64,000 bases of DNA, taken from Hymenobacter sp. UV11. Its GTDB lineage: Bacteria > Bacteroidota > Bacteroidia > Cytophagales > Hymenobacteraceae. Of the stretch, positions 47,754 through 56,530 are shown one piece after another. A model generated the notes under the pieces. The model did not search any database. It saw nothing but the letters and a program-made list of their open reading frames with translations, and had not been told where the DNA came from. The stretch is taken from contig NZ_SRII01000005.1 in the NCBI RefSeq assembly GCF_004684095.1, positions 428,103-492,102 of the forward strand. Reading direction: 5' to 3'. Numbering within the stretch: position 1 is the first letter of the stretch; each line of letters begins with the position of its first letter. The position numbers were made by a program, and so were the translations under genes.

Positions 47754-49481
47754 ATGACCTGTCTGTACCGTGCCGTTGCCCCCTTGCCGTGGCGGCGGCT
47801 GTTTTTGCTACCCCTACTTTTGCTGAGCCTGGGCGCCGCTGCCCAAGGCCAGCTCGCGCGCTACCGCACCGGCAAAGCCCAGCTCGACCAGGGCCACTAC
47901 GCCGCGGCCATGCAGGAGTTGGAGCCCCTCACGCAGCCCATCAACCACTTTGCCCAGGCCCCCGACGCGGCCTACCTCTACGCCGTGGCGGCGGCCCGCC
48001 TGGGCCAGTGGCCCGAAGCCGAGCAAATGCTCAACCTGCTGCGCAACCAGTACCCGGCCTACCCCGGCCTGAGCGAAGCGCTGTACTTGCAGGGCCAGGT
48101 ATCGTTTGAGCAGGGCGACTACGATACCGCCCTGCGCACCCTGGGCCAGCTGCCCGCCGAGCCCTACGCCGCCCCGCGCGAGGCCATGCAAGCCACCTAC
48201 TTAGCTAAGCTGAAAGACCGCACCACCTGGCAGCGCCTGCTCAAGCGCTACCCGCAGAGCAAGCTCATTGGCCGGCTGTATGCTGATTATCTGCTCACTG
48301 CTACCCCCCTCCCCGAGGCCGACCGCCAGCAGCTCGATGCGCTCGTAACGCAGTTTAAGCTCGACCGCAACCGATACACGGCGGCCTTCATGGCCCCGGC
48401 CGTGCCCAAGGCGCTGCCCCGCAAGGGTACCTATAGTATTGGCGTGCTGTTGCCTTTTGAATTGCAGGACAATAGCTGGCAGACGCAGCGCAAAAACCAG
48501 TTCGTGACCGACTTCTACGCCGGCCTGCGCATGGCTCAGGACTCGCTGCAGCGCGCCGGCCACCCGGTGCAGCTCTTCGCTTACGATACCGGGGCCGATA
48601 CCCTGACGCTCAAGAGCGTGCTAGCCATACCCGAACTGGCGGGCATGGATATGCTCATTGGGCCGGTGTATAAATCGGGAGCCAAGCTGCTGGCCCGCTA
48701 CGCCCGCGACCACCAGATTATCTGCATCAACCCGCTCTCGCAGGACGGCAGCCTGGTGCAGGACAACCCCTACCACTACCTCTACGCGCCGAGCTCGGCC
48801 ACCCAGGGGCGGGTAGCAGCCCAGTTTGCGGCCACCTCGTTTGGCACCGGCCGGCCGGCCGTGCTGCTGCACGAAGACAGCAAGGACGAAAACGACTTTG
48901 CCGCGGCCTACCAGGCAACCTACGAGGCAGCAGGCGGCCACATAACGGCTACCCACACCTTCCGGCCCGACGACCCGACCAGCCTAACCGCTGCCCTCGT
49001 GCCCGCCGAGCTGGCGGGGGCCAGCCACGTGGTAGTGGCTTCCGACAACCGCAAAGTGGGGCCGGTCGCCTTCTCGGCGTTGGGCCAGGTGCCAAGTGCC
49101 GGCCGCCCGGCGCTGCTGGTGCCCGGCACCTGGCTCGACAACCCCAGCCTCGGCGTGGGGCAGCTGGGCAGCGCGGGCGTCTATTATTACCAGCCGCGCT
49201 ACTTCGACCGGCAGGGCCTGGGCTACCGGCGCTTCCGCCAGCTCTACCTGACTCAGCAGAAAGTACCGCCCTCCGTATTTGCCAACCAAGGCTTCGAGTT
49301 GCTGTTATTCTTTGGCAACGCCTTGCAAGAATATGGTCCCGCCTTTCAGGCCGCGCTGGCTACGGAGCCGTCGCAGCCGGGAGCCATTTTTGAAGGCCAC
49401 ACCTACCCCAACGGCGCTCACGACAACCAAACCGTGCCCCTGATAAAGCTCAGCAATTTGGAGCCGCAGCTGCTGCGGTAG
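47754..49481 (+). CDS. Periplasmic-binding-fold protein with TPR N-terminus (LpoA-like)
   Basis: The 575-residue protein has a signal peptide (LFLLPLLLLSLGAAAQG) and TPR-like helices to about 200 (YRTGKAQLDQGHYAAAMQELEPL; EALYLQGQVSFEQGDYDTALRTL). A Peripla_BP_6 domain follows (YSIGVLLPFELQD, MDMLIGPVYKSGAKLLARYARDHQIICINPLSQDGSL). The combination parallels LpoA, an outer-membrane activator of penicillin-binding proteins, but there is no lipobox here. In Bacteroidota such proteins are usually annotated as amino-acid ABC substrate-binding or PBP activator, without a demonstrated role. It is monocistronic. Confidence 0.75.
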   Translation: MTCLYRAVAPLPWRRLFLLPLLLLSLGAAAQGQLARYRTGKAQLDQGHYAAAMQELEPLTQPINHFAQAPDAAYLYAVAAARLGQWPEAEQMLNLLRNQYPAYPGLSEALYLQGQVSFEQGDYDTALRTLGQLPAEPYAAPREAMQATYLAKLKDRTTWQRLLKRYPQSKLIGRLYADYLLTATPLPEADRQQLDALVTQFKLDRNRYTAAFMAPAVPKALPRKGTYSIGVLLPFELQDNSWQTQRKNQFVTDFYAGLRMAQDSLQRAGHPVQLFAYDTGADTLTLKSVLAIPELAGMDMLIGPVYKSGAKLLARYARDHQIICINPLSQDGSLVQDNPYHYLYAPSSATQGRVAAQFAATSFGTGRPAVLLHEDSKDENDFAAAYQATYEAAGGHITATHTFRPDDPTSLTAALVPAELAGASHVVVASDNRKVGPVAFSALGQVPSAGRPALLVPGTWLDNPSLGVGQLGSAGVYYYQPRYFDRQGLGYRRFRQLYLTQQKVPPSVFANQGFELLLFFGNALQEYGPAFQAALATEPSQPGAIFEGHTYPNGAHDNQTVPLIKLSNLEPQLLR

Positions 49482-49492
49482 ACACCTACATC

Positions 49493-49582
49493 TGTCATTG
49501 CGAGCGCAGCGCGGCAATCGCCCCAGAACGAGTTGTTTGGGCGTCGTTCTGGGGCGATTGCCGCGCTGCGCTCGCAATGACA
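49493..49582. repeat. Perfect 39-bp inverted repeat between LpoA-like gene and hemL
   Basis: Arms 49493-49531 and 49544-49582 (TGTCATTGCGAGCGCAGCGC...) are exact reverse complements around a 12-nt loop. This is a 90-bp hairpin with no reading frame, probably a REP/MITE-type element. Confidence 0.95.
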
Positions 49583-49609
49583 AACGATTTATAATCAGCA
49601 ATCGACCCC

Positions 49610-50896
49610 ATGACTACCTCCGAAACTTTATTTGCCCGCGCCCAGGAGTTGATTCCGGGCGGGGTTAACTCACCGGTGCGGGCCTTTCGCTCGGTGGGCG
49701 GCGCCCCCGTGTTTATGCAATCGGCCCAAGGCGCGTGGCTCACAGATGTTGATGGCAATCAATACGTTGATTTCATTAACTCGTGGGGCCCGATGATACT
49801 GGGCCACGCCTTTGCGCCGGTGCAGGAGGCGCTGACCAAGGCGCTGCCCGACTCGTTCTCGTTCGGGGCGCCTACCCGGCGCGAAGTGGAGCTGGCCGAG
49901 CTGCTCATCGAGATGGTGCCGAGCGTGGAGAAAGTGCGCCTGGTAAACTCCGGCACCGAGGCCACCATGTCGGCGATTCGGGTGGCGCGCGGCTACACGG
50001 GCCGCGCCAAAATCCTTAAGTTTGAGGGCTGCTACCACGGCCACGGCGACTCATTTCTGATTGCCGCTGGCTCGGGCGCGCTCACGCTCGGCGCCCCCGA
50101 TTCGCTGGGCGTGACGCTGGGTGTGGCCCAGGACACGCTCACGGTGCCCTACAATGACCTGACTGCCGTGGAGGCCGCCATCGCGGCTAACCCCGACCAG
50201 CTGGCCGCCATTATTGTGGAGCCGGTGGTGGGCAACATGGGCCTTGTGGCGCCGGCCCCTGGCTTCCTGGCGGGGCTGCGCGGGCTGTGCACCCAGCACG
50301 GTATCGTGCTCATTTTTGATGAGGTGATGACGGGCTTTCGGCTCGCGGCGGGCGGCGCGCAGGAGCGCTTTGGCGTGGTGCCCGACATGACGACGCTGGG
50401 CAAAATCATCGGCGGCGGCTTGCCCGTGGGCGCCTACGGGGGTAGGGCCGATATCATGAACCAGGTGGCGCCGGCCGGCAAAGTGTACCAGGCCGGCACG
50501 CTCTCGGGCAACCCGCTGGCCACCGCTGCCGGCCTGGCCCAGCTGCGCTACCTGCACGAGCACCCCGAAGTATATCAGCAGCTCGAAGCCACCAGCACCC
50601 GCCTGGCCGATGGCACCCGCCAGGTTGCCAAGGAATTAGGCCTAAACTATACCGTAAACCAGGTGGGCTCGATGTTCAGCCTGTTCTTTACCGCCGAGCC
50701 CGTGACCAACCTGGAGGACGCCAAGAAGTCGGACCTGCCGGCGTTTGGGCGCTACTTCCACGGCATGCTGCGGCGCGGTATCTACCTGGCGCCCTCGCAG
50801 TTTGAGGCGTTGTTCATTTCCACGGCCATCACCGACGAGCTGGTGGAGACATACCTCACCGCCTGCCGCGAGTCGCTCATCGAAGCGCACCAGTAG
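49610..50896 (+). CDS. hemL: Glutamate-1-semialdehyde 2,1-aminomutase
   Basis: The 428-residue PLP enzyme makes 5-aminolevulinate in the C5 heme pathway. It has ELIPGGVNSPVRAF at the start, RLVNSGTEATMSAIRVARGYTGR, the catalytic-Lys loop TTLGKIIGGGLPVGAYGG, and ...AGTLSGNPLATAAGL. Length and order are those of HemL rather than related class III aminotransferases. No hemA is adjacent. The gene begins 27 bases after the 90-bp hairpin. Confidence 0.95.
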   Translation: MTTSETLFARAQELIPGGVNSPVRAFRSVGGAPVFMQSAQGAWLTDVDGNQYVDFINSWGPMILGHAFAPVQEALTKALPDSFSFGAPTRREVELAELLIEMVPSVEKVRLVNSGTEATMSAIRVARGYTGRAKILKFEGCYHGHGDSFLIAAGSGALTLGAPDSLGVTLGVAQDTLTVPYNDLTAVEAAIAANPDQLAAIIVEPVVGNMGLVAPAPGFLAGLRGLCTQHGIVLIFDEVMTGFRLAAGGAQERFGVVPDMTTLGKIIGGGLPVGAYGGRADIMNQVAPAGKVYQAGTLSGNPLATAAGLAQLRYLHEHPEVYQQLEATSTRLADGTRQVAKELGLNYTVNQVGSMFSLFFTAEPVTNLEDAKKSDLPAFGRYFHGMLRRGIYLAPSQFEALFISTAITDELVETYLTACRESLIEAHQ

Positions 50897-50900
50897 TTTT

Positions 50901-51014
50901 TTAGCGCAGGGTTTCGCAAAGTTGGCAGAGTTTTGCTTCGCAGACCTTCGGTTCGCAGAGTTGAATGCCAAATACTTAGCGAAACTCTGCCAACTTTGCG
51001 AAACTCTGCGTTAA
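50901..51014. repeat. 37-bp imperfect inverted repeat after hemL
   Basis: Arms 50901-50937 and 50978-51014 (TTAGCGCAGGGTTTCGCAAA...) are reverse complements with about three mismatches. The element fills nearly the whole hemL spacer and ends 8 bases before the next start codon. Confidence 0.85.
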
Positions 51015-51022
51015 TCTATCCT

Positions 51023-51946
51023 ATGCGTTTTCTGCTCAAGCTGCTCCTATTTCTCCCGCTGCTGGCCCAGGCCCAGACGCCCGCCGCAGCCAACAAACAG
51101 CTATTCGACCGCACCATCGACGAGCTGAATTTTCGCACCTTCGAAACGGTGTATGACAAGCACTTCACGCGCCAGAAGTACCCCGAAAACCTGCGTACCG
51201 CCGCCGCCCGTCAGCAGTTTGCCAACTTCGAGAACAACGCCGAGCTGCAAAAGCTGTTTCAGAACTACAACGGCGTAGCCGAGCGCTACAAGACGCGCTT
51301 CGGCAACGGCCCGCTCACGCTGGCCGAGTTTGAGAAGCAGCTCAGCGGCGTGCTACGCGACCGCAACTTCGAGTTTTTCATCCGGGGCCTGCCGCGCGAT
51401 GAAAAGTCGGCCCTGATTCGTAACGAGCAGCGCGCCATCAAGCAGGCTTTGGCCCGCTTCAACGCCAGTGCCAACCCCGCTACTGCCAAGCCCGCCACCG
51501 CCGAGCCCGAAGAGCCGCTGGCCGCCCCCGCGCCCCTCACTACCAACGGCCCCGCTCCCGGCTACGATGCCGCGCCCGCCCGCCCCAGCGCCGACCCCGA
51601 AATCCGCCCCACCGGCGGCGCGCTCGCCGAGGAGGCGCCTACCCCCTCCGACGGCCCCGGCTGGGTCGGCTACCTGACCTTGCTGCTGAGCCTGGGCTCC
51701 TTTGGCCTGCTGCTCTACCTGGTGGCCAACCTGCTGCCCGAGCAGCGCCGCCTGCGCCGCCGCGTGCGCGACCTCGAAGCCGAGCAGGCCTACTACCCCC
51801 CCGCCAACGACGAAGCGCCCACCGACGCCCCCGATTACCCTACCCCCCCCGCCGAGCGTGGCCCCAGCTTTTTCAGCCGCTTCCGCCCCCAATCGACCGG
51901 CGAACTGCCTGCCGATGAGTACGACGAGGACGAGGAGCACAACTAA
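51023..51946 (+). CDS. Hypothetical secreted/membrane protein with acidic Pro-rich tail
   Basis: The 307-residue protein has a signal peptide (MRFLLKLLLFLPLLAQAQ) and a helical domain (LFDRTIDELNFRTFETVYDKHFTRQKYPENLR...). A Pro/Ala-rich linker follows, then one transmembrane helix (WVGYLTLLLSLGSFGLLLYLVANLL) with a basic stop-transfer, and a cytoplasmic tail ending in DEYDEDEEHN. The layout suggests a single-pass inner-membrane protein with a periplasmic domain. I recognise no family. It precedes dcd by 80 bases in the same direction. Confidence 0.65.
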   Translation: MRFLLKLLLFLPLLAQAQTPAAANKQLFDRTIDELNFRTFETVYDKHFTRQKYPENLRTAAARQQFANFENNAELQKLFQNYNGVAERYKTRFGNGPLTLAEFEKQLSGVLRDRNFEFFIRGLPRDEKSALIRNEQRAIKQALARFNASANPATAKPATAEPEEPLAAPAPLTTNGPAPGYDAAPARPSADPEIRPTGGALAEEAPTPSDGPGWVGYLTLLLSLGSFGLLLYLVANLLPEQRRLRRRVRDLEAEQAYYPPANDEAPTDAPDYPTPPAERGPSFFSRFRPQSTGELPADEYDEDEEHN

Positions 51947-52026
51947 TTACCCTGCCGATTGCACGCTGAGTACACGGGCAAAATCGTCCACAACATCCGT
52001 GCAATCCGCTAAAATCCGCTAAATCC

Positions 52027-52566
52027 GTGATTCTGACCGACCAGCAAATCCGCGCCGAAATGGAGCGCGGTACCATTGTAGTGCAGCCTTTTGACCCCGG
52101 CTGCCTCGGTACCAACTCCTACGATGTGCACCTGGGACGCTACCTGGCTACCTACGACGACAAGGTGCTCGACGCCCGCCACCACAACAAAATCACGACG
52201 TTTGAGATGTCGGCCGAGGACGGCTTCGTGCTGGAGCCCGGCATTCTCTACTTGGGCGTGACGGAGGAATACACCGAAACCCACGCCCACGTGCCCTTCC
52301 TCGAAGGCAAGAGCAGCGTTGGCCGGCTGGGCATCGACATTCACGCCACCGCCGGCAAGGGCGACGTGGGCTTTTGCAACCATTGGACGCTGGAAATCAG
52401 CGTGTCGATGCCCGTGCGGGTGTACCCTGGCATGCCCATCGGCCAGCTCATCTACTTTAGTATTCAGGGCGATGTGCAGACCTTGTACAACCGCAAGCAG
52501 TCGGCCAAATACAACGAGCGCAGCGACCGGCCAGTGGAAAGCATGATGTGGAAAAATCAGTTTTAA
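52027..52566 (+). CDS. dcd: dCTP deaminase
   Basis: The 179-residue trimeric enzyme deaminates dCTP to dUTP for thymidylate synthesis. It has MILTDQQIRAEMERGTIVVQPFDPGCLGTNSYDVHLG at the start, FLEGKSSVGRLGIDIHATAGKGDVGFCNHWTLEISV with the conserved catalytic Glu and Ser/Arg set, and a C-terminal SAKYNERSDRPVESMMWKNQF-like tail. The start codon is GTG, supported by the exact N-terminal family match. Size agrees with Bacteroidota Dcd. Confidence 0.94.
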   Translation: MILTDQQIRAEMERGTIVVQPFDPGCLGTNSYDVHLGRYLATYDDKVLDARHHNKITTFEMSAEDGFVLEPGILYLGVTEEYTETHAHVPFLEGKSSVGRLGIDIHATAGKGDVGFCNHWTLEISVSMPVRVYPGMPIGQLIYFSIQGDVQTLYNRKQSAKYNERSDRPVESMMWKNQF

Positions 52567-52713
52567 GCAGTAAGGCAGGGCGTTAAGTAGCAGCGGAAGG
52601 CACAATTTCTTAACCTACCCGCCGGCTTTTGCGTTAGAATAAGCAGCCCCGCGCCCCTAGGTACCTGGCGCGATAGTTGGCTTGCTTCGTTTCTACCCCT
52701 GCTCTATCTGCCC

Positions 52714-53265
52714 ATGAAATCTGCTTTTGCCCTTCTATTATTGGCCGCCACTTTTGCGGCGCATGCCCAGCAAATAGCCCCTGTACCCGCTCCATCCTCG
52801 CCTATGCCGCAGGATAAAACCCAGTCCAGCCCGCGCCTTAACCCGGCCGTGAGTGACCGCGCCGAGCACCTAAGCGACCAAATGACGCGCGACCTGCGCC
52901 TGAATGGCTACCAGGCTTCCCGCCTGCGCGCCATCAACAACGATAAGATTACCAAGCTGGAAGGCGTAGAACGCCAGTATGCTGACAGCCCCGACCAGCT
53001 CGATAAGCAGTCGAAATCCATTGCCCACGAGCGCGACCAGGAGTTGCAAGCGGTGCTCACCACTGACCAGTACACCAACTATTTCGACGCCCGCAAGCGC
53101 TACGCACAGGCCGACCGCAACTACGCCCACAACGCCTCAGCGTCCAACCTGGTGAACTCGGTGCAAAAGCCTACCCCCTCCCGCGCCAACGACGCGGTAA
53201 TGAGCCCGACCAAACCCAAGGACACCAAGCGTTCGGGCGAGCCCTTCGGCCGCACGCTGCGCTAA
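52714..53265 (+). CDS. Secreted helical protein of unknown function
   Basis: The 183-residue protein has a signal peptide (MKSAFALLLLAATFAAHAQQ), a Pro-rich segment and a helical middle (HLSDQMTRDLRLNGYQASRLRAINNDKITKLEGVERQY). AVLTTDQYTNYFDARKRYAQADR follows, and then a basic, disordered C-terminus. The LTTDQYTNYF phrase resembles the LTxxQ motif of Spy/CpxP-like periplasmic proteins, as in the gene at 19227-19607. The family is not securely recognised. It ends at a very strong terminator. Confidence 0.65.
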   Translation: MKSAFALLLLAATFAAHAQQIAPVPAPSSPMPQDKTQSSPRLNPAVSDRAEHLSDQMTRDLRLNGYQASRLRAINNDKITKLEGVERQYADSPDQLDKQSKSIAHERDQELQAVLTTDQYTNYFDARKRYAQADRNYAHNASASNLVNSVQKPTPSRANDAVMSPTKPKDTKRSGEPFGRTLR

Positions 53266-53273
53266 CACTAATC

Positions 53274-53339
53274 GCTTTTACGCAAACTAAAAGAGGCCTT
53301 CCCAGCACTGGGAAGGCCTCTTTTAGTTTGCGTAAAAGC
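53274..53339. terminator. Exceptionally long bidirectional terminator hairpin
   Basis: A perfect 32-bp stem (53274-53305 with 53308-53339) has only a CA loop and internal AAAAG/CTTTT tracts. It separates the secreted protein gene from gldC. Confidence 0.93.
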
Positions 53340-53348
53340 ATCTACTTA

Positions 53349-53684
53349 TTAGTTAGCAGGGCCCTGCTCGTCGATATAGTCGGTCAGTTCTTTGCAGAGC
53401 TGGCGCATCATCTCGGCCATTTTCTTGTCGCCGGTGGCCGTCTGAATGGTTTCGGCCATGGAGCCGATGTTATCAACCACAAAGTATTTCATGGCGTCGG
53501 TCGGCATGTCCTTTGTCCAGAGGTCGATTTTCATTGTCGCATCGGCGTTGCGATCCCAGATAGCGACGTTAATAGCCTTGGCAAATTGAATATCGGGCCC
53601 CGCGTCGGTGGCCTGCCAGCTGATAGCTTCGGGCACCTTCTGGTCGTCGAGGGCAATGCTGAAACGGATTTCGGACTTCTTCAT
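53349..53684 (-). CDS. gldC: Gliding motility protein GldC
   Basis: The 111-residue cytoplasmic protein reads MKKSEIRFSIALDDQKVPEAISWQATDAG with ...INVAIWDRNADATMKIDLWTKDMPTDAMKYFVVD, the signature of GldC. In Flavobacterium gldC improves gliding and associates with the T9SS/gliding apparatus but is not essential. It lacks a signal peptide, as expected. gldB, its usual neighbour elsewhere, is not adjacent; dnaN lies upstream on the same strand across a repeat-rich spacer. It is good evidence for the phylum assignment. Confidence 0.93.
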   Translation of the reverse strand: MKKSEIRFSIALDDQKVPEAISWQATDAGPDIQFAKAINVAIWDRNADATMKIDLWTKDMPTDAMKYFVVDNIGSMAETIQTATGDKKMAEMMRQLCKELTDYIDEQGPAN

Positions 53685-53685
53685 G

Positions 53686-53832
53686 AATCGCAGATTTAAC
53701 AGATTTCGCGGATTTCGCAGATTCAGGCGTCAGCTTGCAGCTCTTAACGGTGCGGGCTCAGACCAAAAGGCCCTTGGCTAGCCGTGCCATTCGAATCTGC
53801 GAAATCCGCGCCATCTGCTACATCTGCGATTT
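53686..53832. repeat. Imperfect inverted repeat in the gldC-dnaN spacer
   Basis: AATCGCAGATTTAACAGATT... at 53686-53724 and its complement at about 53793-53832 pair with about five mismatches. The arms touch the gldC start and the dnaN stop. Confidence 0.7.
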
Positions 53833-54955
53833 AGACGTAATTATTGAGCATTACGGGCATTACCAGCATCAGGATGCTTTCGTTTTCATCGGCCTGGGCG
53901 GGCATGAGCAGGCCGGCGCGGTTGGGCGTGCTTAGCTCCAGCGTAATTTCTTCGGAATCGATGTTCGACAGCATTTCTTGCAGGAAACGGGCATTGAAGC
54001 CGATTTCCATGTCCTCGCCATCGTACTGGCAGGCCAGGGTTTCCTTGGCTTCGTTGCTGAAGTCCAGGTCTTCGGCCGAAATTACCAGCTCGGAGCCCGT
54101 GAGGCGCAGGCGCACCTGGTGGGTCGTTTTGTTGGAGTAGATGCTGATGCGGCGCACCGAATTCAGCAGCTCCTGGCGGTTGATGGTCAGCTTATTAGGA
54201 TTGCTGACCGGGATTACGTTCTCATAGTCGGGGTAGCGCTCGTCGATGAGGCGGCACACCAGCCGCATCTGGTTGAACGAGAAGTAGGCGTTGCTCTGGT
54301 TGAACTCAATCCGCACCGGCGTAGACTCGGAGGGTAGGGAGCTTTTCAGCAGGTTGAACGCCTTGCGCGGAATGATGAGGTTGGCCGTTTGGCCAGCGCC
54401 CACGTCCTGGCGGCGGTAGCGCAGTAGGCGGTGCCCGTCGGTAGCCACGAAGGTTACCTGCGAGTCGGCCAGCTGCACCAGAATGCCCGTCATGGCCGGC
54501 CGCAGCTCGTCGGTGCTCACTGCAAAAATCGTTTTGTTGATAGCACGGGCCAGCGACGACGACGGCATTTCAACCGGACTAGACCCCTTCACCACCGGCA
54601 CGCGGGGGAAGTCGGCGGCGTTTTCGCCGGCCAGCTTGTAGCGGCCGTTGGCCGAGCTGATTTCGATGGTGTAGGTTTCCTCGTCCAGGGTGAAGGTCAC
54701 GGGCTGGTCGGGCAAGTTCTTGAGCGTGTCGAGCAAGATGCGGGCGGGGGCCGCGATGCGCCCCGACTCGCGCGATTCGATAGGCAGCTCGGTCATCATG
54801 CTCGTCTCCAGGTCGGAGGCCGTGATGGTGAGCTTACCGGGCTCAATCTCAAACAGGAAGTTCTCGAGGATGGGCACCACGGGGTTGTTCGTGACCACGC
54901 CGTTGATGCTCTGGAGCTGCTTGAGCAGGGCCGAGGACGAAACAATGAACTTCAT
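53831..54955 (-). CDS. dnaN: DNA polymerase III subunit beta (sliding clamp)
   Basis: The 374-residue clamp has MKFIVSSSALLKQLQSINGVV at the start and three successive beta-clamp domains, with PTTGILVQLADSQVTFVATDGHRLL-like and ELSTPNRAGLLMPA segments. It encircles DNA and holds polymerase III. The longer open frame to 55063 is rejected because MKFIVSS is the canonical start, just upstream of which lies a minus-strand -7 box. It is not next to dnaA or recF, common in Bacteroidota. The C-terminal MLVMPVMLNNYV is normal. Confidence 0.95.
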   Translation of the reverse strand: MKFIVSSSALLKQLQSINGVVTNNPVVPILENFLFEIEPGKLTITASDLETSMMTELPIESRESGRIAAPARILLDTLKNLPDQPVTFTLDEETYTIEISSANGRYKLAGENAADFPRVPVVKGSSPVEMPSSSLARAINKTIFAVSTDELRPAMTGILVQLADSQVTFVATDGHRLLRYRRQDVGAGQTANLIIPRKAFNLLKSSLPSESTPVRIEFNQSNAYFSFNQMRLVCRLIDERYPDYENVIPVSNPNKLTINRQELLNSVRRISIYSNKTTHQVRLRLTGSELVISAEDLDFSNEAKETLACQYDGEDMEIGFNARFLQEMLSNIDSEEITLELSTPNRAGLLMPAQADENESILMLVMPVMLNNYV

Positions 54956-54988
54956 AGGAGGGGGTAGGGCTAGGTTTTGGACGGGGGG

Positions 54989-54996
54989 CAAAGATA
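54989..54996 (-). promoter_or_regulatory. -7 box of dnaN
   Basis: The minus strand reads TATCTTTG, matching TAnnTTTG, 33 bases upstream of the ATG. Confidence 0.5.
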
Positions 54997-55150
54997 CTTC
55001 CGGCAAGGCTTTACCACTAACTTTAATAAGCAGCTCGCCCGCATCCGAGCAACCATTTTCCAATCAAATGCAAGCCGCTAAACTTATCAAAATCAATGCT
55101 CTTCCCACAAAAGGCCAGGGCACTGCAATCAGCCTTTACTACCCCCACGA

Positions 55151-55180
55151 AAAAGCCTGACGCCAAAACGTCAGGCTTTT
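55151..55180. terminator. Terminator between dnaN upstream region and ychF
   Basis: A perfect 12-bp stem (55151-55162 with 55169-55180) has A4/T4 ends and can stop ychF transcripts before dnaN. Confidence 0.85.
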
Positions 55181-55263
55181 CAAACCAAGTAAATCGTCCA
55201 CAAAATCCGTGAACCGAAGGACAGCGGAGCTAAATCCGCTAAAATCCGCGCTAATCAGTGGTC

Positions 55264-56364
55264 TTAGACATTAAACCGGAAATGCATGATGTCGCCATCC
55301 TGCACCACGTAGTCTTTGCCTTCGACGGCCATCTTGCCGGCTTCTTTAATTTTAACTTCGGTTTTATACTCTTGGTAATCAGGCAGTTTGATAACCTCGG
55401 CGCGAATGAATCCCTTCTCGAAATCGGAGTGGATAACGCCGGCCGCCGCCGGGGCCTTGTCGCCGCGGTGCACCGTCCAGGCGCGTACTTCCTGCACGCC
55501 GGCCGTGAAGTAGGTGATGAGGTTCAGCAGCTCGTAGCTGGCGCGGATGAGCTTGTTGAGGCCTGATTCGGTGAGGCCGTACTCGCTTAGATACATCGCT
55601 TTTTCATCGGCATCTTCCATCTCGGCAATCTGCGACTCGATGGCGGCCGATACGAGCACTACTTGCGCGTTCTCGCTTTTAACGTGTTCGCGCAGGGCGG
55701 TCACGTGCTTGTTGCCGTCGGTGGCGATGCTGGCCTCGTCCACGTTGGCCACGTAAATCACAGGCTTGATGGTGAGCAGCTGCAAGTCGGCCACGGCCTC
55801 CAAGTCGTCGGGGCCGGCTACTACGGCGCGGGCGTTCTGGCCGGCTTCGAGGGCCGACTTGAAGAGATGCAGGCTGGCTACTTCCTTCTTAGCCACGGCG
55901 TCGCCCGCCTTGGCGCTGCGCTCCGATTTGATGAGCTTCTTATCGATACTCTCCAAGTCTTTGATTTGCAGCTCCGTATCGATTACGTCCTTGTCAAACA
56001 CGGGGTCAACCCCCCCGGCCACGTGCACGATGTTGGGGTCGTCGAAGCAGCGCACCACGTGGATGATGGCGTCTACCTCGCGGATGTTGGCCAGGAATTT
56101 ATTACCCAGGCCCTCGCCCTTGCTGGCGCCCTTCACGAGGCCGGCAATGTCGACAAACTCGATGATGGTGGGCAGCACGCGCTTGGGGTTCACGAGGGCT
56201 TCCAGAATCTGAAGCCGCTCGTCGGGCACGGTAATCACGCCCACGTTGGGCTCGATGGTGCAGAAAGGATAGTTGGCCGATTCGGCCTTAGCGTTAGATA
56301 ACGCGTTAAAAAGCGTGGATTTGCCGACATTCGGCAGGCCGACAATACCGCAGCGGAGGCCCAT
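55264..56364 (-). CDS. ychF: Redox-regulated ATPase YchF
   Basis: The 366-residue Obg-family P-loop protein binds ATP because its G4 motif is NVDE instead of NKxD (YVANVDEASIA). G1 is GLPNVGKSTLFNAL, G3 DIAGLVKGASKGEGLGNKFL, and the C-terminal TGS domain ends VVQDGDIMHFRFNV. YchF associates with ribosomes and modulates stress responses. The start and length are canonical. It is monocistronic, with an imperfect repeat of ATCCGC words downstream (55191-55263). Confidence 0.96.
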   Translation of the reverse strand: MGLRCGIVGLPNVGKSTLFNALSNAKAESANYPFCTIEPNVGVITVPDERLQILEALVNPKRVLPTIIEFVDIAGLVKGASKGEGLGNKFLANIREVDAIIHVVRCFDDPNIVHVAGGVDPVFDKDVIDTELQIKDLESIDKKLIKSERSAKAGDAVAKKEVASLHLFKSALEAGQNARAVVAGPDDLEAVADLQLLTIKPVIYVANVDEASIATDGNKHVTALREHVKSENAQVVLVSAAIESQIAEMEDADEKAMYLSEYGLTESGLNKLIRASYELLNLITYFTAGVQEVRAWTVHRGDKAPAAAGVIHSDFEKGFIRAEVIKLPDYQEYKTEVKIKEAGKMAVEGKDYVVQDGDIMHFRFNV

Positions 56365-56530
56365 TTTATTTAAGTATGAATTGGAAATTATGAATTACGA
56401 CTTGAGATAATTCATGCGCAAAGGTACGGCGGGCGGCGGGGCCCGGCCACTAAGGCAAAGCGCCGCTGCTCCGGGTGCGGAACAGCGGCGCGCTACTACT
56501 CTTTCTCCCCCTCGTGCTCGTTGCGTGTAG

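Noticed and set aside
55068..55160. 30-residue small ORF (MQAAKLIKINALPTKGQG...)
   Set aside because: It reads plausibly but overlaps the ychF-side terminator stem, has no visible promoter or ribosome binding site, and no known relative. Left out of the gene list.
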